The notes beneath the pieces are model-generated. The model was not told where the DNA came from, made no database searches, and saw only the letters and a list, made by a program, of their open reading frames with translations. Shown piece after piece: positions 16,139 through 23,820 of a DNA stretch of 64,000 bases. The first letter of the stretch is position 1, and every line of letters begins with the position of its first letter. Source of the stretch: Palsa-870 sp039935415 (GTDB lineage Bacteria > Chloroflexota > Dormibacteria > Dormibacterales > Dormibacteraceae); assembly GCA_039935415.1 (NCBI GenBank), contig JBDTKH010000004.1, forward strand, positions 62,001 to 126,000. Direction: 5' to 3'. The position numbers were made by a program, and so were the translations under genes.

Positions 16139-16909
16139 TCATTTCTCCACACTCCTGCGCGCGCGGCGCCGCCCGATGCGCCGGGCGCATTTCATGCATA
16201 CCGAAATGTGCTTCCTGACCGCGTCGGCCTGCGGACGGCGAAGCTTGCCGGCCAGGTATGGGGCCAGCAGCGGGACAGCCTCATCATGGCTCAGGTCCCC
16301 CTCCCCTTCAGCCGCAATGTACTCCTCTTTGAAACGGAGCCGGGCGCGGTACAGGAGGGTCTCGACCGCGCTTTCCGACATCTTCAGAGTGCGCGCGATC
16401 TGCCGGTAGCTCAGGTCCTGGAGCTCGCGAAGCGTGAGCACCAGGCGGTACTTCTCGGGCAGCCGCTGCGCTACGGCCCACACCTGCCTCCGCATCTCGT
16501 TTGACTCCTGAACGAGGACAGGGTCGAAGCCCTTGGACGTCGAAGGCAGGTTGGCGAGCAGCTCGCCTTCTTCGTCGTTCGTGCCATCGTCCGCCCGGAG
16601 GTCGCGCTGCCGGCGCCGCAGCTCGTCGAAGCATAGGTTGCGGGCGACCGTGTGGATCCAACCACCGAAGTTGAAAGAGTCGTCGACCCGGTCCATCATC
16701 CTCAGCGCCTTCATGAACGTCTCCTGGGCGATGTCCTCCGCCAGCAGCGCGTCACCGAGCTTGCGGCGCACCAGCCTGTAGATCGACGCGACGTACCGGC
16801 GGTGAAGCTCTTCGAAGGCGTGCACGTCCCCGCTGCGGTACGCCCTGACCAGCTCGACGTCGGTCGGTTCGAGACCCTCTTTGGTCGGGGGCTCTTTCTC
16901 GTCTACCAA
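16139..16909 (-). CDS. ECF-type RNA polymerase sigma factor with C-terminal zinc-binding motif
   Basis: 256 aa from TTG 16909 (AGGA 6 nt upstream). Region 2 is clear: AFEELHRRYVASIYRLVRRKLGDALLAEDIAQETFMKALR with NFGGWIHTVARNLCFDELRRR. Region 4 is LPEKYRLVLTLRELQDLSYRQIARTLKMSESAVETLLYRARLRFKE. After region 4, about 60 extra residues end in HISVCMKCARR, an H-x3-C-x2-C motif like that of ZAS/zf-HC2 anti-sigma domains. No separate anti-sigma gene follows, so regulation in cis by this zinc module is plausible but inferred. Confidence 0.85.
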   Translation of the reverse strand: MVDEKEPPTKEGLEPTDVELVRAYRSGDVHAFEELHRRYVASIYRLVRRKLGDALLAEDIAQETFMKALRMMDRVDDSFNFGGWIHTVARNLCFDELRRRQRDLRADDGTNDEEGELLANLPSTSKGFDPVLVQESNEMRRQVWAVAQRLPEKYRLVLTLRELQDLSYRQIARTLKMSESAVETLLYRARLRFKEEYIAAEGEGDLSHDEAVPLLAPYLAGKLRRPQADAVRKHISVCMKCARRIGRRRARRSVEK

Positions 16910-17052
16910 ACGTGTTCCTGCCGAGCCCGCGCCACGGCGCCGGCCAGTAATCGAGGGGACCTCATAGGTGTTTCAGATTCTTCCTCTCCAAGTCGATGGT
17001 CGCGCCCACAGTTCGGCGGGTCTCAAACCTCCTAGATACGGGGGGCCATCGG

Positions 17053-18180
17053 CTAGCCCCAGGCGTGTTCACGACAAGCCCGCACCGCTGCCCGGGTCAG
17101 CAATTGGCCTGCGTCTCCGATGAGCTGCTTCAGATCTTCACCTTCCTCTTCGAGCGTCGCAATCGAGCTGACGCCAAGATCGCTCAACGCTTCCCAACCA
17201 GGGCCCTTGCTTCCGGCGATCAGGAGAACCGGGATTTTAGCGGCTTTGCCGCGTTTTGCCACCTCTCCAGGCGCCTTTCCGTAAGCGGTCTGGGAATCCA
17301 CCCGGCCCTCACCTGTGATCACGAGCTGGGCTCCTTTCAGCTTTTCGTCGAATCCGCTCGCGTCAACCACCAGCGGCGCGCCGGGGACGAGCGTGGCGCC
17401 CAGAAACGCGATGAGACCGGCCCCGGCGCCGCCTGCGGCCCCCGCACCGGGCACCTCCGAGACCCGCCTCCCGAGGTCGCGCTCGATCACCTCGGCGAGC
17501 CGGGCAAGCGCGGCATCAAGCTCCCGCACCGCCGGCTCATCGGCCCCCTTCTGCGGTCCATAGATCGTGCTCGCCCCCAGCGCGCCGGTGAGCGGGTTGG
17601 TCACGTCGGACGCGACCTTCACGCTGACCGACCGCCATCCGGGATCGAATCCCGACGCGTCGATTCGCTCCAGGCGCGCCAGCGCCGCGCCCCCGCGTGG
17701 GAGGTCGCGACCGGCGGCGTCCAGCAGGCGGTAACCGAGCGCCTGGGCCATCCCGGCGCCGCCGTCGTTGGTCGCCGAGCCGCCGATGCCCGCGATGACC
17801 TCGCGCGCGCCGGCCCTCCGAGCCCCGTCAAGTAGCTGCCCGAAGCCGTAGGTCGACGCCTTTCTTGGATCTCGCCGATCATCCGGGATCAGGGTCAGCC
17901 CGCTCGTCGCCGCAAGCTCGACCACCGCGCCGGAACGGCCGATCCATCCATACGCCGCATGGACTGGATCACCAAGCGGACCCTCGACGTCGACAAAGCG
18001 GTACTCGCCGCCGAGCGCTGACACGAGGGCATCCACAGTGCCTTCACCGCCGTCCGCGACCGGGACCTCCACGATCTCGGCGTCGGGAAAAGCCTCGCGA
18101 ACGCCTTGTGCGATGGCGTGCGCCGCCTCCGAAGCAGTAAGCGACCCCTTGAAGGCATTTGGGGCAACCACGACTTTCAC
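17053..18180 (-). CDS. glycerate kinase (GlxK/GarK family)
   Basis: 375 aa from GTG 18180. It starts with KVVVAPNAFKGSLTASEAAHAIAQGV and has VADGGEGTVDALV, GPLGDPVHAAYG, IGGSATNDGGAGMAQALGYRLLD and GEGRVDSQTAYGKAPGEVAKR, all diagnostic of the type II glycerate kinase family. It phosphorylates D-glycerate to a phosphoglycerate and links glyoxylate or serine-derived glycerate to glycolysis. The open frame continues upstream through repeat copy B, but homology begins at this GTG. It sits between the sigma factor and ilvE, separated from ilvE by the repeat. Confidence 0.92.
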   Translation of the reverse strand: MKVVVAPNAFKGSLTASEAAHAIAQGVREAFPDAEIVEVPVADGGEGTVDALVSALGGEYRFVDVEGPLGDPVHAAYGWIGRSGAVVELAATSGLTLIPDDRRDPRKASTYGFGQLLDGARRAGAREVIAGIGGSATNDGGAGMAQALGYRLLDAAGRDLPRGGAALARLERIDASGFDPGWRSVSVKVASDVTNPLTGALGASTIYGPQKGADEPAVRELDAALARLAEVIERDLGRRVSEVPGAGAAGGAGAGLIAFLGATLVPGAPLVVDASGFDEKLKGAQLVITGEGRVDSQTAYGKAPGEVAKRGKAAKIPVLLIAGSKGPGWEALSDLGVSSIATLEEEGEDLKQLIGDAGQLLTRAAVRACREHAWG

Positions 18181-18202
18181 GGCCGCCACACTCCCATAGA
18201 AG

Positions 18203-18322
18203 AGGGAGGTTGCCCGCAGGCCGGATTTACTCCGGCCGACACCCAGATATGCACCTTCCACGCGCCTCCACGCAAAGTGTTACTCGGAGGGGGTCCCACG
18301 GGGGAGGCCTGCCTCACCCGTG
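18203..18322 (-). repeat. composite terminator/hairpin element, copy B
   Basis: It starts 2 nt after the ilvE stop. The first hairpin at 18297-18322 pairs CACGGG/CCCGTG and GAGG/CCTC. This is followed by a GGGACCCCCTCC block, a GTGGAAGGTG segment and the hairpin at 18219-18237 (GGCCGGAGTAAATCCGGCC on the minus strand). Stem sequences differ from copies A and C while pairing is kept. Probable ilvE terminator. Confidence 0.65.
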
Positions 18323-18323
18323 C

Positions 18324-19289
18324 TCAGTAGACCGGGATCGTCCAGTCCTTGTGCTTCGGCGATTCGCCGCGCACAGCGCCGAAGTAGATGTTCTGCAGCT
18401 CCTGGGTGAACTCGCCAACCTTGCCGCTGCCCACCTTGCGGCGATCGACCTCGATCACGGGCGAGACCTGCGCTCCCGTGCCGCAGAGGAGGAGCTCATC
18501 ACACGTGTAGAGCTCGGTCCGGTCGATGGAGCGCTCGATGACAGGCATGTTGAGCTCGTCCCTGATGATCCGCATCATCAAGGCTCGGGTCACGCCCTCG
18601 AGGATGTCGTCTGTGACCGGTGGCGTGATGAACGCCCCGTCCCTCAGCATGAACAGGTTCTCGGCCGATCCTTCCGAGACGTGACCGTCGACTGTCAGGA
18701 CGATCGCCTCGTCAAAACCCGCCTCGACAGCCTCAGACTTCGCCAGCGCCGACTGCGCGTACGAGCCGGTGACCTTCGCGCGCGCAGGCAGCGACTGGTC
18801 GGGGACCCTGCGCCAGGTGCTGACCATGCAGCGGATGCCTCCGTCGATCTCGACGTAGTTTCCAAAAGGTATGGCGTAGATGAAGAAGCTGTGGTTGAGG
18901 TTGTGGAGGCGAACGCCGATCTCCTCGCTTGAGGTGTAGAGGTGCGGGCGCACGTAAACGTCCGACTTGAACGCGTTGCGGCGCAGCAGCTCGAGGGTGA
19001 AGTTGACGAGCTCTTCGGTCGTGTACGGCAGCGTCATGCGCATGACGTTGGCGGACCGGCGCATGCGCTCGTAATGGGCGACGGGTTCGAGCAGGAACAG
19101 TTGAGACTGCTTCGGGTTCCAGTAAGCGCGGATGCCCTCGAACACGCCGGTGCCGTAGTGCAAGGCGTGCGTCATCAAACCGAGCTTGACGTCGTGGTAC
19201 CGGGCGAACTCTCCCTCGTAGAAGACCCACGTGTTGGGGTGAGCTGCAGGCTTCTTGGCGGCGGCTTTGGATTTGGTCTCCACACTCAT
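18324..19289 (-). CDS. ilvE: branched-chain amino acid aminotransferase
   Basis: 321 aa fold-type IV PLP transaminase. Landmarks: LMTHALHYGTGVFEGIRAYW near residue 38, VYVRPHLYTS, the PLP-lysine region ARAKVTGSYAQSALAKSEA, the phosphate-binding EGSAENLFMLRDG and CGTGAQVSPVIEVD near the C-terminus. Interconverts Leu/Ile/Val and their 2-oxo acids with glutamate, linking to the glutamate dehydrogenase at 62.6-63.9 kb. The N-terminus has a Lys/Ala-rich extension of about 17 residues. TACACT lies 9 nt before the ATG. Confidence 0.95.
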   Translation of the reverse strand: MSVETKSKAAAKKPAAHPNTWVFYEGEFARYHDVKLGLMTHALHYGTGVFEGIRAYWNPKQSQLFLLEPVAHYERMRRSANVMRMTLPYTTEELVNFTLELLRRNAFKSDVYVRPHLYTSSEEIGVRLHNLNHSFFIYAIPFGNYVEIDGGIRCMVSTWRRVPDQSLPARAKVTGSYAQSALAKSEAVEAGFDEAIVLTVDGHVSEGSAENLFMLRDGAFITPPVTDDILEGVTRALMMRIIRDELNMPVIERSIDRTELYTCDELLLCGTGAQVSPVIEVDRRKVGSGKVGEFTQELQNIYFGAVRGESPKHKDWTIPVY

Positions 19290-19298
19290 CTCGAACTA

Positions 19299-19304
19299 AG
19301 TGTA
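19299..19304 (-). promoter_or_regulatory. -10 box TACACT for ilvE
   Basis: On the minus strand, TACACT is 9 nt before ATG 19289 with no Shine-Dalgarno, consistent with a leaderless mRNA. Confidence 0.45.
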
Positions 19305-19350
19305 TGCCCGGGCCAGCCAGGCTCAGTGCACAGGACTCCCGGCATCTGCT

Positions 19351-19740
19351 ATGAATCCGACTGTGAGTCTGTACGGCATCGTCGCGGACCTTCGGCGGGA
19401 GCAGCCGACCGCCGCCGCCAACCAGACGCTTGACCTGGTGGTGGCCGAGCTCGGGCGTACCCGGGACAACCTCAAGGACGCAGTCGCCGCTCTGAGCGCC
19501 AAGCCCCTGCCCCCTGGCGGGAAGGAGGTGCTCAATGAGCTGGTCGGGAGGGCACGCCAGGAGGGCCTGGACGACCTCGACTACGGCCCCGACCCGTTCC
19601 ACAAGGCGCTGCCCGAGCCCCTCGACGAGGGGACCGCGGGAATCGGCGCGCTGCTGGCGGTGTCGTCGATCGTAGGCGTGGCGCTGGCGGTCGCCGCAGT
19701 GGCGGTCGGCCTCAACGCGATCTTGCATCCTCCAACCTGA
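19351..19740 (+). CDS. hypothetical protein with C-terminal membrane helix
   Basis: 129 aa from ATG 19351. The first 90 residues are soluble and helical (QPTAAANQTLDLVVAELGRTRDNLKDAVAAL); the last 35 contain one strong hydrophobic helix (IGALLAVSSIVGVALAVAAVAVGL), suggesting a tail-anchored membrane protein. I do not recognise the family. It lies 9 nt before the yajQ-like gene and may form an operon with it and hisA. Confidence 0.55.
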   Translation: MNPTVSLYGIVADLRREQPTAAANQTLDLVVAELGRTRDNLKDAVAALSAKPLPPGGKEVLNELVGRARQEGLDDLDYGPDPFHKALPEPLDEGTAGIGALLAVSSIVGVALAVAAVAVGLNAILHPPT

Positions 19741-19749
19741 TGGGTTGCA

Positions 19750-20241
19750 GTGCCTGAGTTCTCATTCGACGTCGTCTCGGAGTTCAACCCCGCCGAGCTG
19801 ACCAACGCAGTGGACCAGGCTCGCCGGGAGGTCGGCACGCGTTTCGACTTCAAGGATACCGCGACGATCTACGACCAGCACGACGACATGATCCTCATCG
19901 AGTCCGCGAGCGAGGATCGAGCCAAAGCCGCGCTGCAGGTGCTTCGCGAGAAGGGGGCACGCCGGCAGCTCTCGATCAAGCTCTTCAAGGCTTCGGATCC
20001 GAAGACCGTAGGCAAAGGTCGCGGCCAGATCGAAGTCCGCCTGAACGCCGGGATCAACGATGAGCTCGCGCGCGACCTCCGCAAGCGGATCCAGAACGTG
20101 ACGCCCAAGGTGCAGGTGCGCATCCAGGGCGACCAGCTGCGCGTCAGCTCGAAAGACAAGGACACCCTGCAGCTGGTGATCAAAGCGTTGCGCGAGGCGG
20201 AGGACATCCCCGTCCCGCTGCAGTTCACGAATTACAGGTAA
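19750..20241 (+). CDS. YajQ-family nucleotide-binding protein
   Basis: 163 aa from GTG 19750, full length for UPF0234/YajQ. Typical segments: FSFDVVSEFNPAELTNAVDQA, RFDFKDTATI, ASDPKTVGKGRGQIEVRLNAGI, ISD/DLRKRIQNVTPKVQVRIQGDQLRVSSKDKD and LREAEDIPVPLQFTNYR. Family members bind nucleotides, including cyclic di-GMP in some species; which ligand applies here is not known. It is 32 nt upstream of hisA. Confidence 0.93.
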   Translation: MPEFSFDVVSEFNPAELTNAVDQARREVGTRFDFKDTATIYDQHDDMILIESASEDRAKAALQVLREKGARRQLSIKLFKASDPKTVGKGRGQIEVRLNAGINDELARDLRKRIQNVTPKVQVRIQGDQLRVSSKDKDTLQLVIKALREAEDIPVPLQFTNYR

Positions 20242-20273
20242 CGCCTCCGCCTCGCGCGTCGCAGACTGAACGG

Positions 20274-20978
20274 ATGCTGGTCTTCCCCGCAATCGACATC
20301 CTCGACGGCCGCTGCGTCCGGTTGGTGCAGGGCGACTACGGGCACCCGACGGTTTACTCAGATGATCCGTCCGACGTGGTGGACCTGTTCGCGCAGGCCG
20401 GTGCCGAGCGCGTGCACGTCGTCGATCTCGATGCCGCGCGCGACATGGGAAACAACAAGCCGCTGATCGAATCGCTGTTGCGGCGACATGAGGTCAAGTT
20501 CCAGGTCGCGGGCGGCGTGCGCACCGCCGAAGCGGTCGACGCCTGGCTGGATGAGGGGGCGCATTCGGTGGTGATGGGGACGGTCGCGGTGCGCGACCCG
20601 CGCCTCCTCGAGCGGTGCGCGCTCAAGCACCCAGGAAAAGTGCTCGCGGCGCTCGACATCCGCGACGACAAGCCGGCTGTGCACGGTTGGACCGAAACCG
20701 AGCCGGTGGTGATGGGCCAGCTCCTCGGGCGCTGGGACCGGCTGTTGTTGGGCGGTGTGATCCTGACATGCATCGACCGGGACGGAACGCTGACGGGGCC
20801 GGACTTGAAGACGCTCGCCAGGGCGCGGGCCATGACTGGGCTGCCGTTGCAGTACTCGGGCGGCGTCGCTTCGATCGAAGACGTGCGCAGCGTGGCGGCC
20901 GCGGGGGCATCCGCCATCATCCTCGGCAAGGCCCTTTACGATGGCAAGCTCACCCTGGAGCAAGCGCTCGCCTCATGA
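20274..20978 (+). CDS. hisA: HisA: 1-(5-phosphoribosyl)-5-[(phosphoribosylamino)methylideneamino]imidazole-4-carboxamide isomerase
   Basis: 234 aa TIM barrel. Start FPAIDILDGRCVRLVQGDYG with the catalytic Asp8 equivalent, VHVVDLDAARD, QVAGGVRTAEAV phosphate loop, TCIDRDGTLTGPDL with the second Asp, and YSGGVASIEDV. It catalyses the fourth step of histidine synthesis. PriA, the bifunctional actinobacterial form, is an alternative that sequence alone does not exclude. It is isolated from other his genes. The stop overlaps the following lipoprotein start (ATGA at 20975-20978). Confidence 0.9.
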   Translation: MLVFPAIDILDGRCVRLVQGDYGHPTVYSDDPSDVVDLFAQAGAERVHVVDLDAARDMGNNKPLIESLLRRHEVKFQVAGGVRTAEAVDAWLDEGAHSVVMGTVAVRDPRLLERCALKHPGKVLAALDIRDDKPAVHGWTETEPVVMGQLLGRWDRLLLGGVILTCIDRDGTLTGPDLKTLARARAMTGLPLQYSGGVASIEDVRSVAAAGASAIILGKALYDGKLTLEQALAS

Positions 20979-21370
20979 GGCGACTCTGCGTCGCCGTCGC
21001 GATCGTGCTCGCCGCCGTGGCATGTGGCGGACGCGAAATGCCGGACGACCAGGGACTGCACCAGGACGTGGTCAACGACACGAGCGGCGCCGAGGTGACC
21101 TTCGACGCGACAGTCGTGAACAACCCGGTCGAGTCTGGCGGGCACGAGAGGTTCGAGGTGCAGGCACCCACCGGTGAGATGCTCGAGATCGACCACAACA
21201 CCAGCCTGGCGCCCTCCGTGCCGATCCACACCGGGGACCACCTCGTGATCCACGGCCAGCTCTATATCGACCCCGGGCCTCACGTCGGCGTGCACTGCAC
21301 CCATGCGGCGACGTCGAGCGGATGTCCCAGCCCAGGGTGGATCATGTTCGGGCAGGACTATTACGAATGA
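20975..21370 (+). CDS. DUF3465-family lipoprotein
   Basis: 131 aa. N-terminal MRRLCVAVAIVLAAVACGG is a lipoprotein signal with lipobox Cys17. The mature domain matches the DUF3465 pattern: GHERFEVQAPTGEMLEIDHNTSLAPSVPIHTGDHLVIHGQLY followed by a short glycine/proline loop, HCTH and PGWI, i.e. a small OB-like beta fold. In many homologues the loop reads HWTH; here it is HCTHAATSSGCPSPGW with two extra cysteines that could form a disulfide. Function unknown. Overlaps hisA and the next micro-protein by 4 nt each. Confidence 0.7.
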   Translation: MRRLCVAVAIVLAAVACGGREMPDDQGLHQDVVNDTSGAEVTFDATVVNNPVESGGHERFEVQAPTGEMLEIDHNTSLAPSVPIHTGDHLVIHGQLYIDPGPHVGVHCTHAATSSGCPSPGWIMFGQDYYE

Positions 21371-21519
21371 ATCGGATGCGAAGGCCGCTGCAGTTCATGC
21401 GCAACCTCGCATCGGGCGACGCCGGACCCGTCCAGCGCGCGCGCCGGGTGGTCGGAAACCTGACCCACCGCGACCCGAGGACGGGGTGCTGCGGGAACTA
21501 CGGCGAGCCAGGATGTTGA
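21367..21519 (+). CDS. small conserved-looking protein ending in CCGNYGEPGC
   Basis: 50 aa from ATG 21367, overlapping the DUF3465 stop (ATGA). It is basic (MNRMRRPLQFMRNL) and ends in THRDPRTGCCGNYGEPGC, a compact cysteine-rich tail with CC and C eight residues apart. I recall similar tails in short uncharacterised proteins of high-GC bacteria, but cannot verify it here. The tail could bind a metal or be post-translationally modified. Translational coupling to a secreted lipoprotein is visible. A further 13-codon ORF follows at 21520. Confidence 0.55.
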   Translation: MNRMRRPLQFMRNLASGDAGPVQRARRVVGNLTHRDPRTGCCGNYGEPGC

Positions 21520-21563
21520 ATGACGGTCGCCGAGGCCCGTGCGGCCGGCCTGATCAAGTAATT

Positions 21564-21588
21564 CCCTCTCCCACATTGTGGGAGGGGG
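21564..21588. terminator. bidirectional terminator-like hairpin
   Basis: CTCCCAC-ATT-GTGGGAG gives a 7-bp perfect stem, extended by CCCT/GGGG pairs. It lies between the convergent small plus-strand gene and the minus-strand SDR and would serve both. There is no clear T-tract. Confidence 0.6.
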
Positions 21589-21615
21589 CCAGCGTGAGGG
21601 GACGCCGGCGCTAGC

Positions 21616-22350
21616 TCAGGTCGACTTCGCCTTCCGCGCGACCTTCCAAACCGTCGCTTGGGCGACCGGCCGCACCACGATCTCGTCGATGTCGACGTGC
21701 GGCGGCCGCGTCACGGCGAACAGCACGCAGTCCGCGACATCCTCGGCAGAAAGTGGCTTCAAGCCCTCGTAAACGGCCTGCGCGGCTTTGCGGTCCCCGT
21801 GGAACCGCACGACGCTGAACTCGGTCTCCACGAGGCCGGGTTCTATCTCCGTCACGCGGATGGGCTCGCCGTTCAGCTCGAGCCGCAACGTGCGCGTGAT
21901 GGCATGCACCGCGTGCTTCGCCGCCGTATAACCAGCTCCGCCGGCGTACGTCTCGAAGGCCGCGATCGAACCGATGTTGACGATGTGGCCGTGCTTGGCC
22001 TTGCGCAGCAAGGGGATGCACGCGCGCGTCATCCACATCAACCCGAGGACGTTGACCTTCCACATCCCGGTCCAGTCCTCGTCGACCGCCTTCTCGATCG
22101 GTGTCAGTCCCAACGCACCACCGGCGTTGTTCACCAGCACGTCGATGCGCCCAAACCTCCTTGAGACCTCGCGCACGAAGGCGGTGACGCTTTTCTGGTC
22201 GGTGACGTCCAGCTGCAAAGCCACGCCTTCCTCACCGGCGACCCGCTTCAGCCTCTCGAGGCGCCTCGCGCCGACCACGATCTGAAAACCTCGCCGTCCA
22301 AGCGCCACCGCGGTGGCGGCGCCGATCCCCGACGAGGCTCCCGTGATCAC
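21616..22350 (-). CDS. SDR-family NAD(P)-dependent oxidoreductase
   Basis: 244 aa. Classical short-chain dehydrogenase: ITGASSGIGAATAVALGRRG cofactor loop, NNAGGALG, IVNIGSIAAFETYAGGAGYTAAKHAVHAIT with catalytic Ser, Tyr and Lys, and a C-terminal region typical of YdfG/serine 3-dehydrogenase-like members. Substrate unknown. GTG 22350 is the only canonical start in frame, yet it begins inside the first beta strand. An AAGGAG lies about 32 nt upstream with no ATG/GTG/TTG between, so a short N-terminus with a non-canonical start is possible. Confidence 0.85.
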   Translation of the reverse strand: MITGASSGIGAATAVALGRRGFQIVVGARRLERLKRVAGEEGVALQLDVTDQKSVTAFVREVSRRFGRIDVLVNNAGGALGLTPIEKAVDEDWTGMWKVNVLGLMWMTRACIPLLRKAKHGHIVNIGSIAAFETYAGGAGYTAAKHAVHAITRTLRLELNGEPIRVTEIEPGLVETEFSVVRFHGDRKAAQAVYEGLKPLSAEDVADCVLFAVTRPPHVDIDEIVVRPVAQATVWKVARKAKST

Positions 22351-22437
22351 AGCGACTGGCGCGGACTTGCTCGTGGTCCTAGCTCCTTGCTATAAGAAAC
22401 CCATTCGATTGGATGGCGACAAGATCCCGTCAAAATG

Positions 22438-22443
22438 TACCCT
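22438..22443 (+). promoter_or_regulatory. -10 box TACCCT, leaderless start
   Basis: TACCCT is 8 nt before GTG 22452, with no Shine-Dalgarno. It lies in the divergent region between the SDR and this gene. Confidence 0.4.
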
Positions 22444-22451
22444 AGAGATCA

Positions 22452-22907
22452 GTGCTGGAGCTCCTTGTCGGATTCGTAGTCGTGCTGCTGGTCGTTACCG
22501 GCGCCCTGATCATGGCCGGACCCAGCCTTCGCGGAGTGGTCCGGCGCCTTCGTGCGATCCAGCGGCCGGCCAAGGTGCCGTCCGTGTTCCAGAGCCGCCG
22601 TGCGGAGGCTCCGCCGGGGCTCAACCCGAAGACACAACGCGTCCTCGTGGCGGCCGCTCGCCTGGCCAACTGGCTTCGCACCCACGGCCACGACGACCTG
22701 TCGCGCGAACTCCGAGGCGCCGCGGCACGCATGACGACCAACGAGCCGGTCGGGCTCTATGCCTTGCAGAGCGTGCTTAGAAAGTTGCGCGCCCTTCAGC
22801 TCGACGACGGCGACCAGGACCGTGTCAAGGCGCTTTCGAACGAGCTCCACATCGCGGTCCAGGACCGGTTCGAGCAGCTCGAGCTGCTTCCCTTCCGACG
22901 GCCCTGA
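22452..22907 (+). CDS. hypothetical membrane-anchored protein
   Basis: 151 aa from GTG 22452. One N-terminal transmembrane helix (LELLVGFVVVLLVVTGALIM) is followed by a cytoplasmic helical region with many Arg and Leu residues (LRRLRAIQRPAK...RVLVAAARLANWLRTHGHDDLSREL). No known domain recognised. The stop overlaps the probable CTG start of the RidA-like gene (CTGA at 22904-22907), indicating a two-gene operon. Confidence 0.55.
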   Translation: MLELLVGFVVVLLVVTGALIMAGPSLRGVVRRLRAIQRPAKVPSVFQSRRAEAPPGLNPKTQRVLVAAARLANWLRTHGHDDLSRELRGAAARMTTNEPVGLYALQSVLRKLRALQLDDGDQDRVKALSNELHIAVQDRFEQLELLPFRRP

Positions 22908-23308
22908 AGAAAAAGCTCCCGAAACCGACCCCACGCCGGCGCATCGCGTCCGGTTCCCCTTTCGAGGACACGATCGGCTTCAGCCGCGCCCTCCGGGTGG
23001 GCAAGCGCGTGCTCGTTTCGGGCACGGCCCCCATCTGGCCAGACGGATCGTGTGACCCGGATCCCTATGTTCAGGCCAAGCGCTGTTTTCAGATCATCGA
23101 GCAGGCGCTGAGCGAGGGGGGCGCGCACCTGAGCCAGGTGGTGCGAACGCGCATGTACCTGACGGACGCCAAGTTTGCGGACCCCGTCGGAAGGGCACAC
23201 GGCGAGGTGATGGCGGAGGCGCGGCCGACGGCGAGCATGGTCGTCGTCAACGGGCTGCTCGACGAGCGGTGGAAGGTCGAGATCGAGGCCGAAGCACAGC
23301 TCGACTAA
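22904..23308 (+). CDS. RidA/YjgF-family protein, probable CTG start
   Basis: Reactive enamine/imine deaminase family. RidA homology is clear from RRIASGSPFEDTIGFSRALRVGKRVLVSGTAPIW onward, then VRTRMYLTDAKFADPVGRAHGEVM and ARPTASMVVVNGLLDERWKVEIEAEA. The first canonical start in frame is GTG 22997, which would remove about 25 residues of homologous N-terminus. No ATG, GTG or TTG exists between it and 22904. A CTG at 22904 overlaps the stop of the upstream gene as CTGA and gives 134 aa, so it is the best candidate. Start uncertain; family assignment firm. Confidence 0.75.
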   Translation: MKKKLPKPTPRRRIASGSPFEDTIGFSRALRVGKRVLVSGTAPIWPDGSCDPDPYVQAKRCFQIIEQALSEGGAHLSQVVRTRMYLTDAKFADPVGRAHGEVMAEARPTASMVVVNGLLDERWKVEIEAEAQLD

Positions 23309-23802
23309 AGCGTCCTGCTTCGGACGTTGGCGCGGGCTCTACTTTTCGCCTTCGGCCCTTTGCCCGATTCCACGTACTTCTTCAAGGCGTGCATGTTGGC
23401 CCGGATCCCTTCGGCGTACTGCTTCGCCAGCAGGCCGCCCGCAAGGCGAAGGAACCCGCCGAGCTCGTAGTCCATCTCGTATACGAGGTGAGTGCTGCCG
23501 TCCTTGTGCTCGGTGTACGTGTAGGACCACTTGCCTTTCAGCGGGCCTCGTACGAACGTGCCCGCGCAACGCTTCGGCTTGACGTACGCCGTCTGCTCCA
23601 CCTCGAGCGTCGCCGTCAGCCCGCCCGGAAGATCGAGGTGGTAGCGGTAGCGCGTGCCGTTACCAGGCGCGCCCTTGTCGAGCTGCTCGACCTTCGCCAT
23701 GTTGGACGACCATCGCGGGGCGTGCTCGGCATCCTCCTGCACAACTGCCCAGATGCGTGAGGCGGGCGCGTCGATGTCGATCGCCTCGCGAACCCTGGTC
23801 AC
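23305..23802 (-). CDS. SRPBCC-family protein (polyketide cyclase/START-like)
   Basis: 165 aa from GTG 23802. It begins REAIDIDAPASRIWAVVQEDAEHAPRWSSNMAKVEQLD, the typical first strand and helix of the SRPBCC lipid-binding fold, and has GNGTRYRYHLDLPGGLTATLEVE, RGPLKGKWSYTYTEHKDGSTHLVYEMDYEL and a C-terminal long helix followed by a basic tail (KGPKAKSRARANVRSR). It probably binds a hydrophobic ligand. It is convergent with the RidA-like gene, overlapping by 4 nt. Confidence 0.75.
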   Translation of the reverse strand: MTRVREAIDIDAPASRIWAVVQEDAEHAPRWSSNMAKVEQLDKGAPGNGTRYRYHLDLPGGLTATLEVEQTAYVKPKRCAGTFVRGPLKGKWSYTYTEHKDGSTHLVYEMDYELGGFLRLAGGLLAKQYAEGIRANMHALKKYVESGKGPKAKSRARANVRSRTL

Positions 23803-23820
23803 CCTGCGATGATCCCATGA

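Noticed and set aside
16910..17052. Second promoter or small ORF before the sigma factor
   Set aside because: An AGGAGG and short open frames are present, but none has a suitably spaced start and meaningful translation.
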